64,000 nucleotides of DNA, taken from assembly GCF_043641665.1 (NCBI RefSeq), contig NC_092193.1, positions 8,468,001-8,532,000 of the forward strand, given 5' to 3'. The first letter of the stretch is position 1; the number at the start of each line of letters is the position of its first letter. Below, piece after piece: positions 11,201-26,200 of this stretch. The stretch is from Enoplosus armatus. Lineage: Eukaryota > Chordata > Actinopteri > Centrarchiformes > Enoplosidae. A program made the position numbers and the translations under genes. Under the pieces are notes generated by a model, which was not told the origin of the DNA, did not search any database, and saw nothing but the letters and a program-made list of their open reading frames with translations.

Positions 11201-14200
11201 GTACTGTTACATATCAACCCTTGGGATGATGAAAGTCCAACCAAAATGCTCAGGAGGAGAGAACTTGTTGAAGCACATGCAAAAGGTGTTGCTCACCCGT
11301 CCAGTACTTGTAAAACTGCCAACATTAATTTATTTGTAAGTACATCCAGAACTGAGGTATGGTGTGCTGCAAACTTTTTTCCCCTTTTGTTAACCACCAT
11401 TTTAACTAATTTGAACAAGCAGGTGTCGACAATGTAGGGGCAACCACAAATACAATCTTATAGCCACTATGTGTTAAATTGTGATTTGACCATTGAAAAA
11501 TGACCCAATCCTGATGAACTTTGGTGACGCCTGCGTTGCTTTCAGCACATTCATCTAAAGGACAGTGTTTTTTTGACCTCAGAAGAAACACACTTCAGTT
11601 TTATCAAAGCTATCAATCGGAATTTATGGCCTAAGGTTTTGGAAGACAGTATGTCCTCTTTCTGCTTCTGAGGACATAAAGTGTTCTTAGATCTGTGAGT
11701 GGAAGTAGGTTTTTGTGGTAGCAGCGTGCATTTCTCTCTATCGTAATGTCTCTTGATACCACCACAATCAACCAAAAGCTTGAATTTCTACAAGTAGAGG
11801 CTTTAAGCCTTGTTATGAATTGGTTTTCACAGAGAAATGCCTTACCGTTTGCCACGTGGGTAATGTCGCACATACTCTCCAACGTCATGAGCTGCCACGG
11901 CTATGACTTGAGGATCATCAGACACCTCCAACAGCCTTGTTAGGATCCTATTGAAGAAAGGAAGACAAAAGTTGAGGCATCCAATTGGAGAGGGTCAGAT
12001 TCAATCACACCCTATTCACACTGAAAATCACATATTCCTCAGATGCTTCTAGGCAAAGACTTTTCTGAGAGAGCTTCTTGAAATAAATAGATTAGCTGAG
12101 ATTATCTTGGCTGTAGAAATGCAATGATCTCTCTGAAAGCCTTGGTTAATGTTAAAACTGAGGTAAAACCCAAACTCTAAAATCTAAATCCAAGGACGTG
12201 AGATATAGGGCATCCTCTGAAGAAGTGACACCTCAGGGTTCAAAGTGAGACAAAGCGTGTTTGAGAGTCGGGGAAGGGGCGAATAAAAAACGAGGGCAAT
12301 TTAAGCCGAGATGATGCCTGAGCTGATTACAGAGAGAGGACAGTGATGAGACAATGAGATGGGTAGATCAGGATTTTTACTGAATGTCAATAGGCCCAAC
12401 AGTGTGTGTGACTGGAATAACAAAGAACACAAATTGATGTTTTATCTCTTGTGATCGGAGTCCTTAGATTGGACACACACACAATGAACAACGAAAAACA
12501 ATGTTAAGAAGCTGTGCAATCATCAAAGAAGATGTTGGCGACTGTGTGTCTTTTCAGCAGCTGTTAAAAGTACGACCTGAGATAGGTGTTACAACAGATC
12601 TGTGTTATATACAGTGCTTAACAAATTTATTAGACACCACCCAGTGTAAGGTGTTTGCCACCGCTGCCCTAAATTAACAGTATTGCTCATTACCAAAATA
12701 TTTTTTTATGTTTCTGTAATGGTTAATGCACCAGTATGTGCAAGCTCTTTAATCAAAATGATATCTTTAATGCTAAAATATAATTATTGTTGTTATCCAT
12801 GAATTTTCAAATTTACTAAGCAGAAAAAGAATAGTAAAGCACATTATTATTTTTTGATTGAGATGCCAAATTACAGTTATTTACTTGCATTCCTGAACAG
12901 AAAAATTTGTTTTAGTGGTTGTATGTTATTCTTGATTAATTTGTGACTTCTCAGAGAATTCCAGTGTGCTGGCTCAAATTTGGGTATAAAAACGTGAATT
13001 CAGTTTGAAATTCCTCACTCCTGTTCAAAATGGTGAAGCGTAGGGAACTCACTGGGAAAGAAAGAGTCCGAATTAAAGCACTTCATGATGCTGGATGGTC
13101 TTTGAGACAAATGGGGCAAGACATAAAGTGTTCTCACAGTGTGTCCAAGTCCAAGTATGCCTTGGACTCGATTGCAGAGACTGGTACTTACAAAATGCGT
13201 CAAGGAAGAGGCCGAAAACGAAAGCTAACTGAAGCAGATGTCAGGCACCTCAAGATTTTAAGTACTAGAGACAGAAGGAAGACCACTGCTGATCTTCAGG
13301 CAGAGATTACTGCTTCTAGATCAGAATCTGAGAAAGTCTCCAGAATGACCATAAGCAGACGACTGAAGGAACAAGGCTTAAAGGGAAGAATAGCCGCTAA
13401 GAAGCCATTATTGAGGCCTGCAAACATCCAAAAACGCCTAAAATTTGCCAGGAGCACAAACACTGGACTGTAGATGACTGGAAGAAGGTACTCTGGACGG
13501 ACGAGTCCAAGTTTGAACTCTTCGGTCAGCATCGTCGTGTTTATGTCCGCAGAAAAGCTGGAGAACGTTTTGATGCTAGATGCATTACACCTACAGTGAA
13601 ACACGGTGGAGATTCCATTATGGTATGGGGTTCCATTTGTGGACACGGCATGGGCAAATTAGTTAAAAACGACGGTATCATGAACAAGAAGGTCTACCAC
13701 AACATCTTGGTGCATCATGGAATCCCTTCTGGATTGAACCTGATTGGTCGTGGGTTCATATACCAAGACAATGACCCCATGCATGCTGCAAAGCTGTGCA
13801 GAGACTACTTGACCAAGAAAAAGGAATCTGGAGTACTGGAACTGATGGACTGGCCAAGTCAAAGTCCAGACTTGAATCCTACTGAACAGATCTGGGATTT
13901 ATTGAATTCAAAAATAGATCACACAAAAGTTTCATCCAAAGCAAGTCTCTGGGAACAGCTAGAAACTATTTGGAACTCAATAACAAAAGAGACTGTCGAA
14001 AAGTACATAAAAACAATGCCAGCAAGAATGCAAGCTGTTATCAGGGCCAAAGGAGGTCATACAAAAGATTTTTGGTCAATATAAGTTTGTTATTTGCCTA
14101 ATAAATAACAATACAATTTTTAGTTTGAAACAAGTTTTTGACAGATTTCTAAAATATTTGTGTTTTCTCGTTTTTATGACAGGTGGTGTAATAAATTTGT

Positions 14201-17200
14201 TAAGCATATATATATCTATATATATGTAACCAGTTAAATTTAAAATTTATGAAGGAATCTGAATTTGTTACTTTAAAATTCAATTTTTCAACATTTGGTT
14301 TCAGTTTCAATTAATTAAAAATACTGTCAATCATCAATATTGTATAAATATTATATATTTGGGAAAAAGTATAAAATCTTTCAAAGCCTCATTTTCATAT
14401 GGGCTACAGCCATGCTAGGAGCTCTGTGAGACTATATTTAGGCACAGCAGTGCTTTGAGCTAAATGCTAATGTCAGCTTGCTAACATGCCCACAATGAAA
14501 ATGCTAACATGCTTATGTTTTGCAGGTATAATATCTACCATGTTCATCATCTTAATTTAGTGTGTTAGCATGCTAACAATTGCTAATTAGCACTAATCAC
14601 AAAGTACAGACATTTCCATTTCTAGAGCCATTCAGTATTAACTAATTCAAAAGCAGTTTTAAATTGATATAATCACTTGAAGCTGTATAAACCCTTGAAA
14701 GCATCAAGTAGTTTAGAGCATCATAAAGAGAAAACATCACATTAAATTAAACCTTTCTGAATCAAATCGCATCTGTTAATTCCGATTTTCACATTCAAAT
14801 TCAGTAGAAGTATACGTCATTTAAAATCTACCTCTAGTTGTAATATCTTAGTCAATGGTAAAGAATAGTTTGTGCCCATTCAACAGCACAGCTCTTCAGC
14901 TGTTACTTAATGTCAAGGTAAGAAAAAACATGCTTCATCTTACTTGAGGAGCTCATAGTTCTTCTCATTTAGGCGAACTGCGTTCTCACGCCAGAACTTC
15001 TCAGACTTGTGCACAGGACTCCATTCCAGGCGGCCGGACTTGAGTTCAGAGCTGTACTCATCAAATGAGCTGTTGATAAAAAAATACATGGAACATTAAA
15101 ACTTTCCAAAGAGTAAAAAGGACAGTCCAACGATCTTCAGTTATTTGTCCCTTCGCCAAATGAAAGCTACTTTCTTTCAACCCATCTGTTGTGTAGAGGA
15201 GGGATTTGACATGTAATCAATGCAGCAGTCAAAATGAACAAATATGTATTTAGAAAATAGCTTCATAAGGATACATCAGATTCATGTACAACACTAAAAT
15301 ATCCATAATTCTTTTAAATATTTGTTCCAAGCATTTCTTTTTCACAATCTGCTCTCTGCAGCGGGACTACTTATGACTAAAAATGAATGGTTTGGTAAAC
15401 TATGGGTTTCCTCATGTTATTCATGAAATGGAGTCCACTGGGTACCTTAGATCTTGCACGCTCTCTCCCAGCCTCTCCAGAAGGAACTTAATGTCCTCGG
15501 TGATGTCCTCATCGTCGTATTTCTGCTGCTCCAGGTTCTCGAGTTGCTTCAGCACCTTGCACTGAATCATGGCCAAAGCGTACTCCTGTCGAGTCTCCCT
15601 CTCTGCGGACTTCTCCAGAAGATTCTGCCACAGAGAACAACAGAGTGAGGAACAGCTTTTTAATTATATCAATTACTTCACTCATACGTGAGCAATTAGG
15701 TTAAGCAGTGAGATGTGAAATTGTGATTACTATTTTCTGACATTGTATAAACTAAATGAATAATTCATTACTCATTTAATATAATAAAACACTCAACAGA
15801 TGATTGATAATGAAGATACTTGTAAGTAGCAGGCCTAAAGTTCAATAATGAAGATATTTAGACTGGTTCATGGTGTTAGGCAAGTCTTAATTTTGCTTTT
15901 ATATTAGTCTAATGCAAGTTAGACAGTTTACTTGTTTTAAGCCTAAAAAGATAGCCAACCAGGCTAACTCAAAACTAAGAGCCATGTTTCCATGGTAACA
16001 ATAAGTGACACCATTGGCACCAAATGTGGTTTGCTAACAGTGTTGTGTAGCAAGAAATGAGGAGGGAAAGAGTTTTTAGAGAGCACAGTAATCTGTTGGA
16101 AATGTAAAGCAGTGAGGACACGTTCAATCGTAAATAGCTGGATTTATATCTTTCATTTTTATTCAATGGCAGCAAGCTACCATTAGATATAATAACATTA
16201 GACATAATGATATGGAATGGGGATATCCAAAATAGTTTCTCAATTGATTTTCCAAAAAGTTATTTATCGTGATATAAAATGGAATATACTGTGATAGAGG
16301 CTTTTGTGAATTTCTTCCAAGATGCATTTCAAAATACACTTCTTAAATGAATGTGAAGAGGATGAAAGCTGTCCTGCAACAAGAACACAGTGTTCAAGTG
16401 TTGTAAAAGCTACTTCTGTAGCAAGAACTTCCGGAAACCATCTTGGATGTCTCTCCTATAGTAGAGAAAATATTCTGGTGGCGACATTTTGGAGTGACAC
16501 AAAAGAAAAGTGGCTTCAGCAGTAGGACCCTTTAAGCTACCATTGAGGGCAAAGCTACAGCTACAGTTTTCTAGCAATAACCTGCGAACTGAGCACAACA
16601 GCGAGCAAATAGGCCAAGGCAGAGCAAATGTTTAGAGCCTGTCTGCCTTTGAAGGCATATGGCTAAAGGAAATTTCATGTTTCCTAATTGAATATGTTAA
16701 AAAAGAAAAAGAAAAAAAGAAACCACTTTTAGTACCACCAGAGATAGGTTAGGGCGAACACATCACAAACACAGCAGTACTGCCTTTGAGGATGTGTTCA
16801 AGGACTTCCAGATGGTCCGGATAATTTAAATCACATTGCTAGTCCCAAATGGTGAGCAGAATCATTTGCATAATTAGGACATTTGGGAAAATAGCAAAAT
16901 AGCAACATGTAGCACATTGTGGAACAATGTTTGTAAAAGGATTTTGTAAAAAGAGAATTCCTGTTACATTACATTGTGATAATCCCAACTTCCAAAAATC
17001 TCCATGGCACACTATAGAAACCATTAGGTCTCAACAAAACAATTCTCTATTTACTGGTGAGGAATGTTTTCGCAGCTCTCTTCACGTCAAACACACTCAC
17101 TGTAATGTAAGTTGAACGACTCTGGGGAACACCCACTCAGCGTCAAGACGTTTCAGGGTCTCCCTTCACTGCCCACCCTTGCTTTTAATTAGTTGCGATA

Positions 17201-20200
17201 TAACTGAACAACAAGCTACTCTGACCAATTAAAAACAGAGTCCGTTTCTTTTATGGGTGAATTCACAAACGCTTGATGTGACAGCTCTGCTGGCATGAGA
17301 GGTGTGATGAATGAGCTTATGGGGTAAATTCAAAGCAGGAACACATGCAGTCTCCATTGAGGCAAACATGACATGGCAGAATATAGTCTCTAAAATTTGG
17401 TCTCAAACTAATTTCTTTCAGTGAACAGAAGACACGAGAAAGGAAGTCCATCAGGAACACAGAAGCCTATTTACTGGGGTTACAATGACAGTGAGATACT
17501 GATGGAAACTGTCTGACAGAGAAGTACAAGCAACCTTAAGAACCTTCCTTAAATTTGGGTTTGAAAATCAGCCAACTGTCCTCCACTGGTGTATGAGCTC
17601 ATGTTTCAATCATGTAATCAATGCCATTTACCACACCATTGTGCTAGGAGAAAGGTCGCTGAGGCCGTCTGGTGTTGCCAGGTTGGACAAAGCCAGAATA
17701 TCACTGAAGCTTTTCATTTAAAAATCCATATTTCTTCAAGGCCCTAATTCGTCAACTCGACATGAATATTTTGTTTGGTATTCAATATGATGTGCTGCAG
17801 GTGGCCAGGAGCTGCAGGCTGTCGTCTAGACGAATGCACAGTGTTATTATAGGAGAGGATTATTACTGTTAACAAAAAATATCAGTATCAGAGGAGTGTT
17901 CATCTGCATAAAATGTGTAATCATTTGGGACTAAAACAATTTCTATACTCTTACAAACACAATAATCAGCCCTCTGAAGACCTGGAAGTTATCATACTGA
18001 ATTTCAATGTATTTTCCAGATGTTTCAGACCTGTGTTGGTGCCCTGAAAAACACACTCAGTTCCTCTAGTAAAAAAGCATCACAGCATGGTATGATAAAT
18101 GGGGCCTCTGCTATTAATTTAATTTTGTCAGGTCATAGTATGGGGAATTCATTACCTGGCATAAACACAAAACAACAGAACAAGTCCAGAGCACAGCTCT
18201 TAGGACTAAATCAAATATTCAAGAGACGTTTTGAGCAATTACAGCAGCGAGCTGAAAGGACAGCATAATCATAAATCATATTTATGTATCTTTTATCATT
18301 TCAGTTTGAACATTCACATTCAATTAAACTGTATACATCACAACAAGAGCAAAGTGCTGTGCTAGAGTTTGAAAAATGCACACAGACTGTTACATATCAG
18401 AAGGTCTGACTTGCAAACTTTTGCAAGCGATTTTAAAGATATTTGATAATGCCAGGTTTTGCCAAAAACAAAGAATAATAAGACCAGTGGTTTCCAAACT
18501 TAAACAAACAATGGCAACCCTTCATTTACTGGAAAGTGTGTTGTGTTACCGTCATCTTAGCTGACCGTATATTTAACAGGGTTAATATGCTGATTTCATT
18601 GGCGTTTATTACTTATTTCATCTATTTCATTCTTTGGAAAACGCAATATAAAACTTAGCTAACGTAAATGTTACCTCGTTCTCTATGGGGTGAAAAGTTA
18701 GAACAAATGTAGAGTAAAAAATAAAAAAGGAAATAAATCCTGCGGCCTCCTTGGCCTGTCCATAAGGCACCCCAGGGTGCCGCAGCAGGGAACCACTGTT
18801 TAAAATAAACGACTAGTATATGAGGCAGCAATTCAGCCAGTGTGGTAAAAAGATTTTCAGAGAAAAGTGTCATTTTAGAGGCACACAGAATGAGTGAGAA
18901 ATTTTCCACATACCCTGAAGGCAGCCAGAATGATTCGAGTGACCTTCTCCTTGACAGACTCCTGGAGGATGTCGGACAGCGCTGGCACTACATTGTAGCG
19001 TCTCAACTGCTCGCAGAGCTGAGGACTGAAGGCCAGGAGCCAAACACAGAAGATCATCTGGTACTGGAGCTGGAAGCCACACTTGTTGCTCAGCACTGCT
19101 GTGATGCTTAAACAGAAAAAAATATTATATAAATAAATAAAAACTAAAATGGAGAAAACAACGCAAAGTGCTGGGAAAAGGAGCCACATCTATATCTGGT
19201 ACCTGTTTACACATAGAGTAGCTTTCACAGCTGTGTGCCTACATGCTGCTTATCCATTATCTATGGTGATAGTTAAGAATAAAATCAGTCTTTAGATAAT
19301 GGAAGAGTTTCTCAAAATACTAATGACTACAGCTCGACAGCGGGTCGTACATTTGCAGAAATAGCTGGTAAGTGCAGAGATGTGGAGCTCATAGATGTGC
19401 GATAATTATCTGATCCAAATGAAGCAGTAAGGTTAGTTGTACAATCCTTTATTAAGAAAAACGTATGGGAAGTGAAAGAGCGGATCATTAAGAATTTGTA
19501 CCACAAACACACAGCCACAGGAATATTGAGCCTTCACTCAGTTGGTTTACTCCCTTTAGAAACGTGGCTGCAGTAGGCAATATGTCCATGTCATGAGTAT
19601 ATGGTATGAACCTGTCAATTAACATCTCAGATTCTAAATTACAAAGCAAAATAGTTGTACATATACTTCACAACGAGGGTATTTTTTGGATCATGAGCAC
19701 CACCCTTTTTTAGGTCCATTTTGCTCAGGTCATCTTACTGTGACTGATCCGTAATTGGCTTTTTAAAGAAAATGTAATTTGGCCTGTTACTAGCTATGGA
19801 TCCGACAGGTTGGTCCTCTAGTTTCTGGCTTCTTCTGGCTGGTCTCTCAAGGTGGTTTTGGTGACGATTCATGATGACAAAACTGCTGTTGGCATTAACC
19901 TAAGCACCTTTTTGTATTTATTATTGTTTTTACTCATTGCTGTACTTTTGTGTACTTCATTCTAATGTGACAGCTGTCTATAAACCAAGTTGCAGACCAT
20001 GAACTTCAACGTCCCCGGTTTGAGCCCACCTGGAGACATTTGGACCATTGTTACATTGAAAAGTCTTTACTCAATATAAAAATGAGGACGGACTTGTGCA
20101 CTTGGTGACAAACTGGTTAGATACTGCAGCCTTGCATATATGCAATATAATTATCACGCTGACATTTATCTCATAATCTACCATAAATAAAGTACCATAA

Positions 20201-23200
20201 CATTTTTCTTTAGACCAGAGCCATAACAAGGATATTATAAACCATGACAAATCTGATTAATCAAAAATAATTTTATCATGTTGAATCATCGGCCTGTTCA
20301 CACAGTTTACATGTTTGATTGCCCAGTTACAGAATTTTTCCAGAACATGGAAAGTAATCATTTTTTTCTAGACTGTGAAAAAACAGTTTATAAAGAGTCA
20401 TTACTCACCAGTTGACTCCATCGGCCTCCACCCAGGCAAACCTATACTCATTGACCCGCAGCATCAGCTGAAGGCACCCAGCCACACACTGGACGTACTG
20501 AGAGCTCTGCAAAGGACAGAGGCAAACATTTACTCAAACAGAAGCGTGAGCCTTAGCTGTGTAATCAGGAAAACAAACAAAGTGTTAGAAGGTCAAGTAC
20601 AATTAGTGCAGATCTGAAACATGGCGTAGTTGACAAGCAGATAGAGCACATGGAAGAAGGCCAGTCCCAAACTTGCATTACCGTCACCGATCAAACCTGA
20701 GGCATTGCACATGCAGTCTATAGCATTATACGATATTATCAACACATGCTAGATCACAGACCCACTAGTACAATACAGAACAATAGCAGGGAAAAATGTT
20801 CCATCACACCTGAGCAGAATAATAGTAAATAGTAAATTGAGATTAGAGTGGAGGAAGCTGAGAGGAGAAAATAGATCACATTAATCTGTTAAATAATAGA
20901 GAAGAAAAGCAAAGAAGTTCAGCAAAAAGAACAGGCAGCAGTGACGACAGAAGAGTGGAGGAGGTGGAGGTTACCTGGTTGAAAATGCAGAGGAAAAGAT
21001 GATGTTCAGTTATTAGATAGCGCTTGTGTCAATAGAATTCTGAGCACACTTCTCAGAATGATCACGCTATGCTTGATAAAGTATAGGGTATAAAATGGTA
21101 GGATGCAGCTGCTGCTGTGCAAATGCTATTCCAATTTTCATTTGTTATCATAATTGTACAGGAAAAGCTGCATTTGTCATGCACTTTCAAGATTAAGGAG
21201 AAGTGGCTTACTGCATGCAATTTCCACTTGTACAGTTAAAACCAACCAGTGGCAGCAAACCCCATGCTGTTCCTCTAAACTTGCTCTAACAGACTCAGGT
21301 CTCCAACAATCTGCAATTATTAATGAAAAACTGGAGTGCAAGAACAGGGATGGGAGAGATAAAGAGGGGAAAGAAAAGACATGAAAGTCCAGTGACAGCT
21401 GACAGATGCCAGCTTGCACAAACCCTGCCTTTTTTTTTTTTTATTTGGAAGCGCCAGGGTGACCGAAGATGCACTTCACTCATACTCACTTCACTGGGGG
21501 AAATAGTTCCTGCTCCTGAGCCTGTTTCTGGACCTGTACCATGTAGGTTCTAATGAGAGATAAACAAAAGAAACAGGTGCACAAGTATTCACAATCCATC
21601 GCTTTGAGCTAATTTACAGGACTACACAGTATGTGCTGTGAGCTTGAACACAATTCAGTGACAGTGGACGCTCAGTGATTCGTTGATCGGCTGTTGAGGA
21701 GAGAAATTAATATCAAATGCAACTTCAGGAAGCAGTTATAGTTCAAGAACATATTTTGCAAAGAACAGACTGTTTAAAACTGTTTTGAAAGAGCTGTCTA
21801 CACCTGCATTCAAGAACACCTCCGGATATTTTAGAAATACTGGTGTGCAACGCAGAAGCACAAAAGAAACTGGGAATCAATATTCAGCTGTTTTATCAGC
21901 CCACTCTTCAGTGCATACATCTGCCAAGGCAAAGCCAGCACCTACAGTGCAGCTTGCATCAGACCATCTCAAGGCCCGACGTGCCTGCTCAAACTCAATA
22001 TGAATAAATACATTCATTCAGACAAGGTTTTCAACGTCAGCCCAAACAATAGAATTTAATTCAAGGAAAATGAATAGAGATAGAAAGTAGAAATTACTTT
22101 GGCTGTTTCGGTAAATAAACAAATTATACTCCATATGGGAAAGAAGAAGCAAATAATAAGGCTGATATCCCAATATCAAAGAAGTGAATAACCCATGACA
22201 TGATACACTTAAGAGAAGAAACAAATATAAAGTATACTGTTCATACACAGACACAAAATTTCAGCACATTCATGCTGCCAAGTATATACTTATAAAAGTA
22301 TAAGTTTATTTATTGTGCTGTTTTATTTCAAATGAGCATAAACTCCAGACTTCTTGATTGATCTCCATCACCTTTCATCAACATGTTTCCCCTCACCTTA
22401 TACGACTACTACTAACTGCACTGTATCGTAGTAGTCTGTTGTTACTCACATAAAACAGAATGTACAATTTATTCTGTAGTAAAAAAAAAAATAAACAAAA
22501 TAATTAACAGGTCACATGGCAACATTGATGTCTCTGTTTCACATGCAGTTAACAACGTTTTTTTTAATCTTAAAAGCAAAACAATGAAACAACTCTGTAA
22601 TCAAGATATTTAGATAGACAGACTTTTAAATATCACAAGACATTTCAGCAACAGAATTCAGTTTTACATACCTGTGAACTGAGTTGACTTTTGATCCAGT
22701 TGAAGTAGTAGTTCAGATCACTTCCCTCCATCAGATCACGGCCCCACGCAGCCAGCTTAGCGATGATCCTTGCCGCCTAATAAAAGGAAGGACGACATTT
22801 TAATTCATATTGTTGTGCATTTACAGCGAGGCAATAATAAACTGCATTTAAAGATGACTTATTACTATAGGGACAGGAATGGCAATCAAGTAGACTTTCT
22901 TTGAAAATTCTACCCTTTTTATGTGAAATGTGTTAAATATAGATACAATAAATGTATAATTTGAGCAACAATATCGCAATATATCCCGCTTTGTTTTATG
23001 AGGATTACCAAGGTAAGGAGGACCTGAAAAAACTACAACTTTTTCCAATTTGTAGCACTGGCTGTATGATCGGGTCTTCTATGATGCATTACAGCATCTT
23101 TAGTTTAGATTCCAGGGAGAGGGAGAAATAAAGAAAAGAGAATAAAGGGTGAAGACTTGTTATCACACAGAGATAACAAGTTCTTCAATTTAAAATATCT

Positions 23201-26200
23201 CGTCTTGAAACCCCCAACAACTTAACACAAAACATGATCTATAACCCCATTTAAGTTCAAAAGTGATGCGCTATGCCTACTCAACGACCTCATGAACAAT
23301 TTTGGCTTGTAAAGTGCCTCCTGCGCTCTGTGATGAGACGGGAACAGATTCTGCTCTCCAATTTCCTCCTAGCCAGAAGAGGACGTGTAGAAATATTGTG
23401 GCTCTAATTCAAAATCAAGAGTCAGCATGACAGTAGGACTGATTTAAAGTGCTGTGTCACAGACTTGGGGTCACAGTATGCCCACCTGCTGGATGCCCTC
23501 TGGTTGGTATTTTTAATTAAGCAGCGGGTGCCCTATCATAGTATAGTTTGTCGCTGGGGCGTCATGGTTTATTTGAAAAGGGTGGTTGCGAGAAATCATT
23601 ACATTAATTGGCTGTTTTTGCGGGAAAAGGGGAAGGTCACTTTGTGAGGAATTATTGATGCCCTGCTATGATTAGAAGCAGGGTCACATCCATGAAAAAT
23701 GTAATAGAGTACACCATCTTATCTGTGAAAGTAAGATTACGCTCATGTCAGCTACTAATAATACTACACTGTTGTATTAAGGTTTTAAGCATGAACGAGA
23801 GTTATTTCCTCACCAGTTCGCTGCCTTCTGTGCACATACAGTATGTTTAATCTACAGACTGCCAGTGTTCCTCATGATAGTCAATAACTTGTATCAATAG
23901 TACATGGTTGCCTGGGTTGTGGCATTGCACTATGTTTGACATGCACCTATTAGTCTAATGTTACAGGGACAGCTTGATGTGTCTTGCATTTGCTCATCCT
24001 CTGAAAAACACAACATCTATTAACTCACCATGTGGACAGTAAAAAGGTCCTGACGGTTCAGCATTGGCAGGAAGTAGGACCAGGCAGTGTTCTTTGTCTT
24101 TTTGGCGTAGTCAAAGAAGATGTTCACACGCTGATGGTTCTCCTGAGTAACAGTTGAATTAAGATATTAGATGAGCTCTTGGATTGTAAACCTGGATTCA
24201 GACTTATTTGCTGAACAGCTGGAGTAACTGGTTGACTGCATGGAACAAAATCCGCCTTTACAAGCAACAAATTTACATTTTGAACTTGAAGAAAAAAAAT
24301 GTCTGATGATAACATGGAAGTGATTCTCGAATGAATCATGATGTAAAAACAGTGTTGAATAAGTCTGATGTCTTCATCATTAAAGGTGCAAACACTCAAT
24401 AAGTCATCTCCTGGCTTTAGCAGTCTCAGTCTGACAAAGCAGTCTGAAAGTGTGGCCATTAGTGCCTGTCTACTCTCTGTTACCTCGATATTTCAGGTTT
24501 TTATTGCTGGAAAATGCTTCACACCTCGGGCATTGAACTAACGCCTCAAGTATGAATTAGGTGTAGTTTCTTCCAAATAAATGTCACCTTCTCAAAGGTG
24601 GAGGGAGCTTCCGACTGAAAAATGTTATACTGATGCAGAGTAACCGTCACACGTTAAACAGTTAAAGTAAAACTAACACTGTAGTCATAAAAATATCATA
24701 TGTGTTAGAAGAAGGAAAGCCCAACTCTGGATAACAGATTACTTTAGTTTTAACTGTATATTCAGCATTTTTTAAAACTGTAACTACTATAAATGGTTTA
24801 ATATTTGTTTCAGCCACATGAATTTAGCCTACTGATTTTTTGTGCTTGTCAGTGCATTCATAATTGATTAAAGAAAAGCACTAGGTGTATTAATTTGATT
24901 TATTTACTTATTTATTCATTTTTGGCACAAATTAACTAAAAGAGAATACATTCTGGGCTCTATTTAGTTGGAAAATCAACATTTCTGTGAGGTCTGCAAA
25001 TCCACTACTTTTGATTCTTACTTATCCACTATATATTTATAAAGTTGAATGTCCTGCTTTTTTCAATATTCAATTATGTCCTATTTCCTATTTAAAATCA
25101 TGACCTTGTCAAAGACTTGCACACTGAAACTACTGCTTGGTGGGTATAAAATGATCCTGAGAGATTTCATGGTTTCTGACCATGGTCCTGCTGTCTTCTC
25201 AAAATGTGTCTATATATATGAACATGCATGTCCTATTTGTCCACAGTCAGTGGGTGTCTGTCTATGTACCTGCAGAGTGTCATCAATCAGAGTCAGGATG
25301 TACTGGACTGTCTGCTCCTTGGAGATGTGGGCCATCAGGTTCAGAAAGGTCTTCGCGCACTGAGCAAAAACAAAATAGATACATACAAACTCAGACACAG
25401 CACCCATGTAGCCACTGACAAATTGAACAAAATGCCTGTGCTTTTATTCTGCCTGACACCTCTAAAAACGTGCAGTGTGCAGAGATGAACTCAGGTCAGC
25501 AGCATGCAAGATGGTGTGTCTGAAGTGAGGGGAATACATTTCACACTGACTAGTGTTGTTACAGCATAAGGGTGCTTTCAGACCAACATTAGCACTACAA
25601 CAGAACAATGGCTGCTTTAGGGTGGGCATGTTAGTACTGGGTACAGGTAGAAAATGAAATATTAATCATGAGTCCAGTTTAAAGTGTTTTAAGTGTGTTA
25701 AAAGCCTTTTGAATTGTACAACTGGAAAGTTAACAGGAGAGCAACACATTTTCTCCTGTCTCAGTGCTTACCAGATAAATTGTACATTAGCACAATCCTA
25801 TGTATTCCCCTTAGCATATGCATTTGTACATATAGGCACCAAGTCTGAGAGTCTGAAAGAAGCCAATGAAGAAAGATGCCTGTGTTTTTTGCTGAAATGC
25901 CATTGTTTATCTGAAGTGTACTGGGACGTCTTCATGCAACCGGCTATCTGTCTGCTTAGTTTGGAGGGTCGTGAACTTAAGTTGAAAACAACTGTGAAAA
26001 AATCCAAAGGAAAACTTACATTAGCTGAACACACAATAATTAACACATGACGTAAAGTACTCGATACCTGATGTCCTTCATTGGTCAGAATGACCTGTTT
26101 CTCTTCAGAGTTGGCCACCTCAAATTTCTTAATGAATTCACAGTCCTCTGCTGAGATCATCTGACTCCTACAAGAGAATTAATCAAGACATTGACGTATT

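Noticed and set aside
13296..13646. 116-codon minus-strand open frame
   Set aside because: Antisense shadow of the transposase; it contains no family motif.
25709..26050. 113-codon plus-strand open frame
   Set aside because: It lies in an atp6v1h intron on the opposite strand, without a domain or homologous motif.
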